Below are positions 1-11,724 of a DNA stretch of 64,000 bases, piece after piece (position 1 is the first letter of the stretch; every line of letters starts with the position of its first letter). The notes beneath the pieces were generated by a model. The model saw only the letters and a program-made list of their open reading frames with translations. It was not told the origin of the DNA and made no database searches. The stretch comes from Euwallacea fornicatus (taxonomy: Eukaryota; Arthropoda; Insecta; Coleoptera; Curculionidae). The translations under genes and the position numbers were made by a program. Where the stretch lies: assembly GCF_040115645.1 (NCBI RefSeq), contig NC_089566.1, positions 2,604,001 to 2,668,000 on the forward strand, in the 5' to 3' direction.

Positions 1-2306
1 TCGGTTTATGTTTAGCATTTTATGAGGTGATTAATATGTAAAAGAAAAGAGGGAGATTAAGTAAAACACCAAATTACAATATTTTCATCGAGCGGGCGAC
101 AAAAGAAAAACCAACCTGGCATAAATTAGGCAGGACCGGTCGCCTTAAAAACTCTAATTATGCCATGTTTAATTAATATGCAAGGCGTTTGATTGCGGTG
201 TTGTCGGATCTAAATGTTAATCCTCGACAAAGGCCTTTATTACTTTCTTAACGCCGGCAGAACGAGGGGAAAAGTTTGGCTTTGTATTTTTCATTTATCT
301 TCGCTTCTAAGACGATAGGAGAAAAGGGCATTCGGCGAATTCGATGATTTTATCGTACAAAAAAAAAAAAATTGGAATGTTCTTCGGCAACAGTTTCAGA
401 AAGGGGAGTTGAACTTTTAATTAGCCTTCAGTCCGCGGCAGTGCCACTCAAGGCCGAAACAGTTTTTATCCAAACAATAAACGATCAATAAGCCATTTAC
501 TGGAAATAAACACAATAAATTTCATCCCCTTAACAGTTTATCTACATCGTAAACCTCCACGGCGGGAAAATTCTCAGAAGGGAACTCCACTTAAAACCTA
601 CACATAGTGTTATTCAGATTCGCTGCTCAGCATTGGGATTTCGAAAACCAAAAGACTTAAAAGACCGGTAAAATTGCGCGTTTATATGACGAAAAAAACT
701 GGATTTTAAAAGTTAAAAAGTTCGAACTGGTTCTGGAGATACAGCACGTATAAAAGAAAAAGTTGCTTCTTCAAATACCTTTTATTTTATACTGACTGAT
801 TTCGAAAGTAAGTTTTTTTAAGAAGATATACAGGGTGTCTGCAAAAGATCTGTACAAAATCTTATCACACATTTCTGGGGTGCGAACATGACGGTTTAAC
901 CTAATTTGTCCAATCCAAAAGTGGACGGTTTTCGAAATACTCGACTGACTAGCGAAACAGTCAGAAATGAAAAAATCGAAAAAAATTCATTACTTCGTTG
1001 GTAGTGTCCCTATCTACACAAAATGTCGTATCAGGGGGTTTTTAGGGGTGAGAAATCAAAATCCGTATACGTTTTCGATGCACAACGTAGAGCTCGCTGT
1101 CAGTGGTCCTCTCTACTCGCATTACCAACGAAATAATGAACCATTTTCAATTTTTTTATCTTAACTTTAACGCCCTGTATTTCTTCGGCGCCCGTTAAAG
1201 AAAACAAAGTTGACGGTGGTTGACAAAAATGGTAACGCAGTATTTTCAAATACGACTTCGGCCTGTTGTTGAAGAGAAAAAGTTGCGATCATTGCATGCA
1301 AAAAGTGTTAATCATTTGAAATTATTCCGTCAAAATTCCGAAAAAATGAAAATGGTTTTCCAAAATTAAACATTTTTTAATACTCCAAAAATCGTCGGAT
1401 TTTTTTAAACTTCAATAATAAATTCTTTAACTCCAAATTGCGCAACTTTGCACCAATTCAACCCACCTCTTATCTTTCATGGTCATACCCATGATTGAGC
1501 TACACAAGCGGACACTCTATATATATATATATAAAATTTACTTCACATTTTCGTAGGCTCCCCTTCTCACCATTCATCCATATTTTTAAGTACAGACCTG
1601 ATATTTTTTTTATTGTATTTTGTCATATTCTATTTTATAATGTCTACCGAATGTTATTTAAAAACAATTTTTATGTATAAAACGTTATAAAATAAGCAGG
1701 TCGTCAGAATGTGGTGTGCTTCAGCGCTTAATAGGGATCAGAAAAATTGACAAAAACTGCAGCCGGCTTCAGAATATTATCTACTGCCCCAATAATGATT
1801 GAAGCTCTTTTCGAATTTCTTTACAACCGTCAAGTTTGTAGAACTTTCCAATATTGCAAGAGGCTTCAGGGTCAATTTACAGGATCCATGTGAGCACGTG
1901 ACAACAGAAAGAGTTTTCCGATATTTGATAATCAACTTGAAAGTTTTCTAAAATATTCCGGTTTGCGATCATGAGGATCTTCGAAATTCTCATAAAAAAT
2001 TCGCTGCAATTTTCAAGTTTTCATGATTCACACGTCAAAGTTTCGAACCATATAAAGTGGTCAAAAAAAGTCCCGCGAGATTTTTAAGTTGATAAAAAAT
2101 TGAGAAATTTCAAAAAATCGCAAGAACGATTTTCATTTTCCCACTTAACAATCTTTCAAGTTTGCCTCAATTTCACCCACGTCACCTCTCATACGGAGTC
2201 TGAGTAATCCTGTATGTATAGCCGTTCACCGAACAATGCAATCATTTACGGAACCTCATCGTGTCCATCACGCACATTCTGGTCTGCCTCAACATTGTTA
2301 TTCCAG
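1..2306 (+). other. FoxP intron (upstream part), non-coding
   Basis: This stretch is AT-rich and has no exon-like open frame. The first supported exon begins at 2307 after the acceptor ttattccag, and the conserved protein is already in the middle of the zinc finger there. The window therefore opens inside a FoxP intron, and the exons for the N-terminus lie upstream. The only structure seen is a possible short transposon at 831-1177. Confidence 0.7.
831..1177. mobile_element. Possible short TA-flanked transposon remnant
   Basis: The left end reads TA|CAGGGTGTCTGC and the right end AACGCCCTG|TA, so the outer 8 bases are nearly inverted and both sides carry TA, as in Tc1/mariner insertions. The same CAGGGTG end recurs in better-preserved elements of this window. 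The inverted match is short and no coding remnant is visible, so this may be chance. Confidence 0.3.
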
Positions 2307-5300
2307 ACATTTAAATACGGAACATACCCTGGATGACCGTTCGACCGCACAGGCGCGTGTACAAATGCAAGTAGTATCTCAATTAGAGCTTCAACTACAA
2401 AAGGAGAGAGACCGACTTCAGGCTATGATGCACCATTTGCATTTATCTAAACAACTAGGTTCTCCGGACTCCCATAAAGAGACCGTCGCCCCTCCAAAAA
2501 TACCCGTGAGCACAACGGTGCCACCCCCACCGGTGAACATGGGTGCCATGGTGTCGGCGGTTCGGTCACCGGTACTGCATTCCCCTGCACCCAACGTGGG
2601 GGGCCCCATTAGGAGGCGACTCAGCGATAAGTCGGCACTCTCTCTGGCAGGCGGTAAGTAGCGCTCTTTTTGTAAGCGATATACATAATTTGGCTTAAAG
2701 GGAAACCTTATTTTATGCTGCTTAAAGGTTTACCTTACATGCTCGAAAGAGCTGGATTAGATGTTCAGCAAGGTACTATTTTGCTTTAAGTCTCGCATTG
2801 AACAGTGATCGTGAACATTCGTTCTGTACCTTTCAGAAATCCAGAGAAATAGGGAGTTTTACAAAAATGCCGACGTGAGGCCGCCCTTCACTTATGCCTC
2901 TTTGATCAGACAGGTATTGTAGGAGTTTTTAACGTTGAGCATCCGTCGTGCATAATCGAATATTTATTTTAGTCCATCATCGAATCTCCGGATAAACAGC
3001 TTACGCTAAACGAAATTTATAATTGGTTCCAAAACACCTTCTGTTATTTTAGGAGAAATGCCGCCACTTGGAAGGTATTGTAGAACTCTTTATAAAGTTT
3101 TCGTTTACTCGTTTTTAAATTCGAACCAGGATTTCACCGCGGCAGAAGGACACCCAGTACGACAATTCCTACGTCAACACTTTGCTATTGTTCGGCCTAA
3201 GTTTTTCGTCGTCAACAACGCACCCCCCGACGGTGCGGATCGAGTGACGTCAGCTAAATAAAAGTTCCACCTTAACATTTTTTTTCCCGTCTAAAACCTG
3301 AAGGATTAAAAACCGAAAGGCGTCACCTTCTCAAATTGGCCAACAAAGTTTTTGCTAAATCCGCGTCCTGCAAGTTTGGCCTCTCGCCCCGAACTGTCAG
3401 CGTTGGCTCAGGCTCGAGTTGTTGCCGATACCGGGCCGAAAAGCGCGAAATCCCCGAAAACTCTAGGCCGAGTAGCGCTGCTGTGTGTCCCTCTGCTGCG
3501 GTTCTACTTTGCGCGGAAGCGACGAAAGAAGTTTGCACCGCCCGGCACATGCGTGCACGTTTCCCAAAATTTCGTCCCAGATTCTGATTCGAATTTCCAT
3601 GGAGCTATTAATAGTTGGATAATTTAAACAAATTTTTTATTCGAGTTTGTATAAGCGAAGACGTGTGTGTTTTCGGTAAAGTACCTGCACAAATCTCCAA
3701 GCTAATTATATCTTACTTTTACTAAGTTTACAGGATTAATAACTAAAAACGCTTTAGCTTGCATGCATAGTTTATCTTTTGTTCCACTCCTTAATATTTT
3801 TTTATTGTTTTAAACAAGTTCTGGTTTTTTTTTTTTTTCGATTAACCCTCGAAGAAATTAATTGAAATTGACTTATTGTCATTTGCTTAAATCCAAAATC
3901 ATGCTGGAGCCAAACGAGAATATGTTTGATACGTAACTGAAACGATGGATGTAAGCAAATAATGCGATAGCGAAGCAGCTTGCAACTAGTGCTAGGCGCG
4001 TTGTTCAATCGGAGGTGTTTGATTTGTTGTTAGAACGCAGTTCGCCACAACCTGTCGCTCCACAAATGTTTCATGCGCGTGGAGAACGTGAAAGGGGCCG
4101 TGTGGACCGTCGACGAGGTGGAGTTCTACAAACGGAGGCCCCAGCGGTGCTCCTCAGGTCCGCTCACTCAACCTGTCGTCGGGTACGTCCCTGGTCCCAT
4201 GGTGCACTTTGTACCTTTGTGTGTTTTGTGATTTTTTACCTCTCTTTTTCTCCCTTTTTACATTATACTTTTTATATATATTTATACTTCATTAACATTA
4301 TTTGGCTTGTGTGGTGAGAGTGAAAGTGTGTCTAGCCGGTTCAGTAACCGCATGGAGTGCGCAGGCGCTGGCTTGGGCTACTAACTGCGAAGGCGTAACA
4401 ACGAAGGTACAGTCGATTCCGACTACTCGGAAAGGTATACGTAGGCGTAGCAGGTCGCGGGTGGTCGTGCACCAACCTGATCTGACCTTGACTTGATTGT
4501 TGTCTTTCTCTTTCTTGGGTCTGGGTGTGTAGAATGCGATTCGCACCAATCTCTCCCTCCACAAGTGTTTCGTACGCTACGAAGACGACTTTGGCTCGTT
4601 CTGGATGGTGGATGATGCCGAATTCGTGAAACGTCGCCACCTGTCACGTGGCCGACCACGGAAATATGACCCAACCCCGTCACCTACTCCACCCCACTGC
4701 GCACAGTAAGCACAATCAGTTCAACTGTCACGTGTCACGTGACTAGGCCGTGCGTGTGCTGCTGTCTGCTCGGCTCGCTCTGCTTCATTATTTTATCCAC
4801 TACGGGACCCTCAAACTCCTACCAAATCTGCGACCTCGGGGAGATAATTCGTCGACAAGGGCCTCAAGTTTAGGCTTGATTTTCAGCCTCCCGGTATAAG
4901 CAAAGAAATCAATTACGAGCGTACGAGTTTCTTGGTCCCCGGCTCACGGCTCGTTCTATCGAAATATCATTTGATTTAACACATTTCGATAAAACAGCAA
5001 TGAGTGTTGATTCAGTCAAGTCATTGTTATAGCTTTGTTTACTATTAGAGACTGTTTTGCTAAGCCTAGATTTGAGCTCCTAAGTTAGCTAAACTTAGAC
5101 GCTTTTATTAGTGAAGTTTACCGGATTAAAGGAAACGTAGAGTACCGATGCCAGACACACACACAAAACACAAACTTTTAGTGCTCGCTTTTTAACATCA
5201 ACTGCATGCCAAACTGTAATCGACGCAAAATTTATTGACATTCAAAGAATCGAATGTTTATCGGTGTAAATAAAAGACTTTGTTCGCGATTTTGGATATT

Positions 5301-8300
5301 AGATACCGAACTAACAGAATCGATTGCTGGACCTGCAAGATCGTACATGGAAAATAATATCGGTTTCCTGTATAAGCTACGTGTTAAAAATGATCCCTTA
5401 CGAAACTGTTGAAATTTTTCCTCCCGCACTGAAGAAGGAATCAGAAAATGTCTTTTATTTTACGAAAAATCAGCAACATACCCGTGTCCTTCTTCCGCAA
5501 AGACATTTGGGGATACGTTCATTAGTACTCACGCCACTGTCGGAACTGAAAGGCTTTTTTTTAATACCGAACACGTATTTTCATGTCGTTTGACATTTCA
5601 AGCAGTTCTGCAGGTATTTAAAAAAAATTCGTCTGAACAAAACTTCGACACCCGGTATATTCGTAAACACGCGTGTTTGAAGTCATTTAGCCATCAGTGT
5701 TTATTTTCAATGTAGAATATGCGCGTCGTTAAAGTAGGGCCGCTTACTATGGGACATCCTGTATAGGGCAGCCTTTTCTGTATCAATCAGCCTACAAAAA
5801 TTCGTTGTTAAAATTGCCGAATTTTAATAAGAAAAACCAAATTACTTATTAGTTGTATTATTCATTTAATTGGTGCCAGCGTGTCTGGTCCCATTAGTAA
5901 CACCAGCACTCTTCTGGGTGTCTTCAAATAAAAATTAATAATACGCCCCTGCTTTTTCGGGGAGAAATCATCTAATTTTCTTGTTCAGTTTTCTAATAAG
6001 AGACCTTTTCTAGTTTCTTTTGTCATTAGATAATGTTCAAATAATAGATCGATAAAAATCGTAGGAAGCATTTTTTATGCACGGCTTATACCGAGGTTCC
6101 ATAAAGTATCGCATAAATTCCACAGAATCGTGCACTTAATTTCAGTGAAATTGGGTTTCGCTGTTCGCAAAATTGGTCGGACCTTTATAATTTCATTTTT
6201 AATAGCGGCCTTTTTCTTAGGTAACTCGGCAGTATACAGAGTTACTCAAAAAGTGAAAAAAAAAAAAAATTATGACAGCAGCCAACATTGAGTTTGCCTT
6301 CCACGTTTCGATTCTATAATTAATTCCAAACATGTGGCACGTGTTACGCCCACATTCAATTATTTTCAAAATGATAAAAACAGATTTTGATGCTAGTAGG
6401 GAGTGCGGTACGTTCTAATAAAACGGGAAATTTTTACTCTCCACTTGTGACTTTTTCTAAAAATAAAACTTAATTATTATGGAGCGTCTAATATTTTCAA
6501 CGCCTACTAGAACCTTTGAATTAATTACTTTTTAATTAATTTTTGTTAAACCGCCCTTTATGTGCACAATTGACGGCAGAATCTATATGTGGAACGAGAA
6601 AACAGCGTTTAGCAGCGTTTAAAACAACGTAAAGAGCCATTTAACGTATTAAAACCAGTTCAAAATTCGGTACCGAACTTTCGGACCGTTCCGCGCATTT
6701 CTAATTTCCAAAAAAAAAATTCGAAGACCGTTTTCGATTTCCGATCGTGCTTCGGAATAAACGCGTGAAGCAAACCTGCGCGCCACGCGGCTGCATAGCT
6801 CCTGCGCAGCGAACGCCGCCGTTGACGGCTGCTGTCACACTTCGAAGCCGAGCTAGGAGCTGCTGCGACCGACGCTCCGGCCAAGTGCAGATTAATAAAT
6901 ACGGCTGTACACATCAATCTTCGATTGACCAGCAGCCGTAAGAATGTACCTTTTCTTAAACTCGCCGCAGGATGAGCGCTGGCGACCTGGCTTGAACGTG
7001 CGCACTTCCTGATGCGCATGTCAGACCAGGCCTCCAGCAGCAATCGCAAACACCAGCTTCTTGATTCGCACTTGGCGGGACACGATCGGCCGCAGCGGCT
7101 ACGTCGTGCTGCACGTACCGCTGCATATACAGGGTGTTTCAGTTTTAACCTGCGTAGCTGCAGTAGCGTTTTCAATGGTCAAAAATAACGTTAGCATGCT
7201 ACGTAAACCGACGTTTAACGAGGCTCTTTGTGTGTAGCACACACAGGGGGGGCAAATCTATTATTATTTTTTTTAATGGAAAATATTAATTTTTTTCAAA
7301 AAGGACTAATCTATGTTCAGTTCACTTATATCTTAATGTCAACTCGACATGCACTCAATAATAACTTTTAACGTAAACACGTTCAAGATTTATCTTCGCT
7401 CTTAACAAATCGTGATGGATCGTTTTCCTGTTTTTTCAAAATTTTCGGCAGAGTAGCGGTGCCATTACGTTCTAATTATCAATTTCGGCCGTGCACTCAA
7501 ATGTTTTTAACTCAAAAATATCAAGAGAAACTATTTTTCCAGAATCGAACGAGGAAGTCGGGAAATCATTTTATTTCCAAAAAAGCCAGTAGCGTACCAC
7601 TTTTTCCTAAAAAAAATCTCCCTAAACATGGAGGTAGCTACGCCACTGGAGAAGCTAAAACATTTTTTTCCCAGTAAAGCATATGCGTCGTTTATAGCTG
7701 TCAATACTTAAAAAATTCCACTAAAGGCTCTATAGCCCTTCTCGAAAAAATGTTATATTTTCCTTTTTTTACTAAGTTCGACCCCCCGGTATCTGCTGGG
7801 GGGAGCCTTTCTCGTCGCTGGTCTATCCAGCTGACTGGCGTCATTTTTGAACGTGCAATGCGCCATTAAAGTTACGCGGGTTAAAACCGAAGTGTCCTGC
7901 GCAGATCCGACGGTTTTTGCGAAAAATCAAACCCTCAGTGTCAAGCGACTATTATTTTTCAATGTACGTTACAGGGTCAAAGTGTCGTGGTATACTTTTG
8001 GAGTCCCCTTCACAAGTCGACCAATCGAACAAAGTTTTCTGTCCTCCGTTTCCTAACGAGTTCGCTCACGTTTCGCTTTCTCTATCTTCGGTTCTTCTTC
8101 AAAATTGCATTGGCTTCGCTTTACCCGCAAAAATGTTACTACAAACACGGACCTTTTTTGAAAAACTGCACGCACAAGACAGAGAAAAAAACAGCTGATT
8201 GCGACTTAGTTTCCTTTTTAGATTAGACAGATCCTTCTTAGAGAGCCGGCTTTGGAATGTTTGGAAATAGCGCATTAGTACGAACCACACGTTGCTTTGT

Positions 8301-9686
8301 TACCTGAGAGTGTCCGAATTTGAAGCAAACTGTGGTCAAGTACTTCTTGCATTTTAATGTTTTGGATGAATGTGACATTAGCCTTCTAAATGTTAGATAT
8401 ACCGTTTTGTGAGATGGGCAGTAATTCCGGGAATTCGGAATTATTCTCTTTTTTGCAAAAATCATATCGATAAAGGTAAATAACAATAAAATAGTAGATT
8501 TTTTTTTTCAAACATTTCTCTCTCTCTCTCTCTCACACACTTTTTGAAATTTCTTTAAGATCATCTGAATGTTATTCCATTTCTATATTTAATCGAGTAG
8601 ACGTTCCTGTATGGACTTTGAATACGTTTTCTCATCTTTCTGATATGCTAGCATTCGAAAACAAAACGCTCGGTACAGTCAGTCGCCCACTGAGAAGCTG
8701 AGAGAAACAGGTAAATATTACTTAACATACAGGAACATAGCAATTTTATACCGGATGAACATTAAAAAAAAACCTCATGGTAATTTACTAATCACTAAGC
8801 AATTTACTGTTTACCGTCGAACATCTGACTTCACCCAGGCACGCCTTTCGTATTTCAACATCTACTTGAGGTTTTTTTTTTTTAATGGTCACCTTCCAAC
8901 TCTATCGTGTAGTGGTCATTAATGACAAAGGCCGTTTTGGTCCGATCGGAATGTTTTCACTCCGTTCCGAAACAGCTTTTTTCATTACCTTCATTCTAAT
9001 CTCGCTCAAACGCCCATGGACTTCAAAACACGCCGGTACGTTGTTTCATGCCTATTTTCGCTTTTACTCGTTAAACTTAGTCCGTCCCCCTCCCCCCCAA
9101 ATCGAACGACCCAAACAGTAAAGAACCTGCTAACTTTAGGGGCGCGTCTTCCAAGAGTCCGACTATGAACCACAGCCCGACGTTGTATACGGACCACATG
9201 TCGGCCAACCAGGTGAATACCGATTAAGAAATGTCGTCATGAGGAAACATTCCACTTTCTCTTTAACAGTTTATGCAGGCGTCGATGCTAGAGGACAGCA
9301 GCCTGTCATTTCTGGCAAACGCCTCGATGCTCCCTGGAAGACCCCGGGACAGGTCAGAGTCCCCCCCTCACGAGCATCATATCAGGTATCGAAAAGTTTG
9401 CACGAAGTTCTTCCAGGAGAACTGGGTTTGAACTGCGATCTGATGATTTTCGATTGGTTCCCCCCTTAGATCACCGATGAACGGTGGTTTGCACATAAAA
9501 CAGGAGTTGGCGAACCAGGAGCACCATATCGTTAGGGAGCCTGAAGCGTTGCACCACCTAATCAAAAGAGAGATGCACGTGGACGCTTACGACGAGATGG
9601 AACAGGATCAGCAATCGGAAAATATGGCAGAGGACTTGACGGTGTCTTCGGACCATGGCGATCAAACGACCGTGCTAGACGCATAG
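2307..9686 (+). CDS. FoxP: Forkhead box P transcription factor (FoxP), 3' exons, partial
   Basis: Exons: 2307-2653, 2837-2913, 2973-3074, then either 4034-4182 or 4533-4705, then 9140-9212, 9279-9352, 9470-9686 (stop TAG). All junctions are GT-AG and phases agree throughout. The first exon begins inside the FoxP C2H2 zinc finger (HLNTEHTLDDRSTAQ) and runs into the leucine zipper (QMQVVSQLELQLQKERDRLQ) used for dimerisation. A linker with SDKS follows, then the forkhead domain: ADVRPPFTYASLIRQ, LTLNEIYNWFQNTF, FRRNAATWK, and the alternative recognition-helix exon. The tail holds LSFLANASMLPG and a KQEL-type acidic, glutamine-rich end, as in vertebrate FOXP1/2/4. FoxP proteins are nuclear repressors with roles in neurons; insects usually have one FoxP gene. 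The visible part encodes about 345 (exon A) or 353 (exon B) residues. The N-terminal exons lie upstream of the window. Identification is secure. Confidence 0.95.
3075..4033 (+). other. FoxP intron before exon A, with GC-rich core
   Basis: This intron follows the exon ending NAATWK. If it were retained, translation would stop after two codons (GTA TTG TAG), truncating the forkhead before the recognition helix. The part from about 3310 to 3600 is clearly GC- and CpG-richer than its surroundings and is open in several overlapping frames, none of which looks like protein. It could be an intronic regulatory element or alternative promoter; nothing in it proves this. Confidence 0.5.
4034..4182 (+). 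CDS. FoxP: FoxP alternative exon A (canonical second half of forkhead)
   Basis: The acceptor is gttgttag and the donor GG|gtacgt. The exon enters in phase 0 and leaves in phase 2. It encodes NAVRHNLSLHKCF, which is recognition helix H3, then VENVKGAVWTVDEVEF and KRRPQRC. This is almost the vertebrate FOXP sequence and keeps the Asn, Arg and His that contact DNA. It is the first of two competing exons between 3074 and 9140. In Drosophila the corresponding exons give FoxP isoforms that differ only in the forkhead domain. Joining exon A to exon B would shift the frame and reach a stop, so only one can be used per functional mRNA. Confidence 0.93.
4533..4705 (+). CDS. FoxP: FoxP alternative exon B (divergent forkhead half with AT-hook-like motif)
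   Basis: The acceptor is gggtgtgtag and the donor CACA|gtaagc. Phases are 0 in and 2 out, the same as exon A. It encodes NAIRTNLSLHKCF, YEDDFGSFWMVDDAEF and RRHLSRGRPRKYDP. Compared with exon A the histidine after the recognition-helix arginine is threonine, the wing is different, and an RGRPRKY motif resembling an AT-hook is added. The exon matches what I recall of the Drosophila FoxP B-type exon, so the duplication looks old within insects. Three CACGTG E-boxes lie in the exon and just after its donor. Confidence 0.9.
4645..4741. promoter_or_regulatory. Cluster of three CACGTG E-boxes at FoxP exon B
   Basis: CACGTG occurs at 4645-4650 inside exon B, and at 4729-4734 and 4736-4741 in the following intron. 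The last two form the near-perfect palindrome GTCACGTGTCACGTGAC, which contains one GTCACGTGAC, the consensus for MITF/TFEB/USF-type bHLH-ZIP factors. That these sites are bound or regulate FoxP is inference. Confidence 0.35.
4706..9139 (+). other. Large FoxP intron, non-coding
   Basis: No exon was recognised here. It contains a GC-rich block at about 6740-7130 that ends at a TATA|CAGGGTGTTTCAG sequence (7130 onward), which is a typical Tc1/mariner-like transposon end in this window. A second lone end (gggacatcctg|ta) lies at 5751-5763. A hairpin of six C and six G flanks 7782-7803. The rest is ordinary AT-rich intron. Confidence 0.6.
8517..8534. repeat. (TC)9 microsatellite
   Basis: Nine TC units are followed by a short CA run, inside the large FoxP intron. 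Confidence 0.9.
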
Positions 9687-11100
9687 TAAATATCGGTATG
9701 TGGTGATAATGGACACTAAAAAAGGATCTCGAATTTCACAGACTTTCAAAATGCCGACTTTAGGTTAGGTAGTTGATTTTTTGGTAGTCCCCTCCTAGAA
9801 GAATGGGGGACGATTTTTGTATATTTCTATGTAAATAGGAACGTGTTATCTAATAGCGAGAAAGTACTGTTTATTGTTTAGGTATGCAAATCAGATACTG
9901 ACTAGAAAGGATGAGATACGACTTAAGTTCTTTATATACAGGGTTATTTGTTAAAGTTGTGGTGAAATGTGTTGAGCTTTGGCTAAGCCAGGCGTGCACC
10001 AGGAGTGCTTTCGTAAGGGTGGCTGAGCCAAAGGTCGAAAGTGTGGCGTTGTAGAGAAGTAAAGAAGACGTTTCGTTTTAGCATATCAGTTCCGCTAGGT
10101 GGCGCCTCTCGTACTTGAGGCCGCGTATGCCAAATAATATTATTTATGTTTATTAAACTATCGTTGCGCTCATATAGTGATGTAAAATAAGCAATACCTA
10201 CTGTAAATTATTATCGTTAAGCCGCTGTGCTCTATATTTATCTTTACAAGAGGGAAAATATTCCATATCATTATCTAAATAAAAACGTATATCAGTGTAT
10301 AAAAAATGTAGAAAAATCTTTTTTCCTCGGTTGGAATTTTCGTCACGCTAAGTCAAATCAAATTTCGCAGTATTTGGGCCAACCTTTTATATTATCGGCC
10401 CTCATGCATAATGCCAAACGAAGTTTCTGTGCAAGGTATGGTGCGTTTAAGAAGGAACATAAAATGCGTCTTGGGAATTTTTAAGCACACCTTGTACATT
10501 GTGATAGACCTTCAGTTCTCCCGCTTCTAGAAGGATCAAAAGTATTTTATTACGTTGTATGTTACTGTTTGCCCCGGGATAAAAATCAATCCGTATTAAA
10601 TAAGTCGACATATCATGTAGACGTAGGTAAAAGGGCAATATTGTGGTTCTGCTTATAAGACGATGCAATAGTAACTGTAAGGATCGACTTTTACTCCCGA
10701 TAAAGCGCAAATCTGCAGGAATTAGCATTTTGAATTTATTATTTGGAGGTGGTACGTTATTTATTGTCAGTTCGGTCGCATCGCTCCAAATTTTAATTTC
10801 TCAATGCCGTTATTATTCATACCATAAGTTGTAAGTTCTTTTAATCAGTTATTATTGGTTTTATCCGTCCTGCGCTTTTTTAGCACAATGTTAATTTTAA
10901 ACAGATACGTCATTCTTTTACACAACTACGGTGGTCTTAGATCCGTTTTTTAAATATATATATTTGTTTGTAAATACGATATAAAGAATTTTTATATCTT
11001 TTGAGAACGAGTTCATCCTATACTTTTACGTATACATAGTATTTCCAAAAAGTTGTAACTTATTGATTATTGATGTAAAAGTAAATAAACTAAACAAAAA
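9687..11100 (+). other. FoxP: FoxP 3' untranslated region
   Basis: AT-rich sequence follows the FoxP stop codon up to an AATAAA signal at 11084. It contains several TGTAAATA-like words of the Pumilio-binding type, for example near 10968, and a CAGGGTTATTT sequence near 9941 that resembles a transposon end. No open frame here looks coding. The extent is inferred only from the poly(A) signal. Confidence 0.55.
11084..11089 (+). terminator. AATAAA poly(A) signal, FoxP
   Basis: Canonical AATAAA about 1.4 kb after the FoxP stop, followed within a few bases by an A-rich stretch. It is the best candidate for the end of the FoxP transcript. Confidence 0.5.
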
Positions 11101-11722
11101 GAAACCCCATTCTCGATTTATTTCTTATTTACCTTTCCTCCGATATATGTCCCATCAACGAAAAATCCCGAAAGTTTGTTCGATCAAAGTATAGCGTCGA
11201 ATCAAAATAACATCCTCAATAAAAAGTTTGCCCACCCCTGCAAACTCCTATGAATCATCCCCTTTTAGCCTTAATGTAAATAAACCTAGTTAAAACTTTC
11301 TCTACCCCTTGGTGAAGGCCCATTTAGTACATTGAGCCACGAACGAAATGGTAAATCAATAAAACCCAGAGACTTATGTCCATGGGCTTTTTTGATAAAA
11401 AAGAAAACTACACTTTCCGCGATCGATGAAGATTTTTAATTGATTTTCTTACCGTCGTGCACAGACACGTTTCACGGGACTTTCCCGCAAAAAGCATGAC
11501 TTCGTTCTTAAAATTTCCGTAACAATCACAATGCGAGTTTTGAGTTGTAACCATCCTGTTTTTGTAGCCAACCTTCATTTCCCCCTTACCTCCTTGCCGT
11601 TTTTTGTCATTATTTTTATTTAATTTCCTTTAACATTTCTTGGTGCATCCTTGCCGCTTCTCCGTTACAATCCTGACTCTGAGGACTGCACCAGCGTCAC
11701 AACCTTAACTCACATATACATA
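11101..11722. other. Intergenic, nothing recognised
   Basis: AT-rich sequence between the presumed FoxP transcript end and the next transposon; I see no gene or repeat structure in it. Confidence 0.6.
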
Positions 11723-11724
11723 TA

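Noticed and set aside
2236..2306. Upstream ATG start for the FoxP exon
   Set aside because: The ATG at 2236 precedes the splice acceptor at 2306. Homology begins at HLNTEH right after the acceptor, matching the known exon border of FOXP genes, so this is intron sequence.
3323..3627. Three overlapping open frames in the forkhead intron
   Set aside because: Overlap of frames on both strands in GC-rich DNA and lack of any recognisable domain argue against coding; the forkhead exons on either side join in frame without them.
5640..5763. Possible transposon defined by cacccggtata and gggacatcctgtata
   Set aside because: Both ends point the same way and no matching left end was found, so no element can be delimited.
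6660..7175. 171-codon open frame on the minus strand in the large FoxP intron
   Set aside because: It runs from inside a transposon end (CAGGGTGTTTCAG) through a GC-rich block. The composition is arginine/serine/alanine-rich as expected from GC-rich non-coding DNA, and no domain is recognisable.
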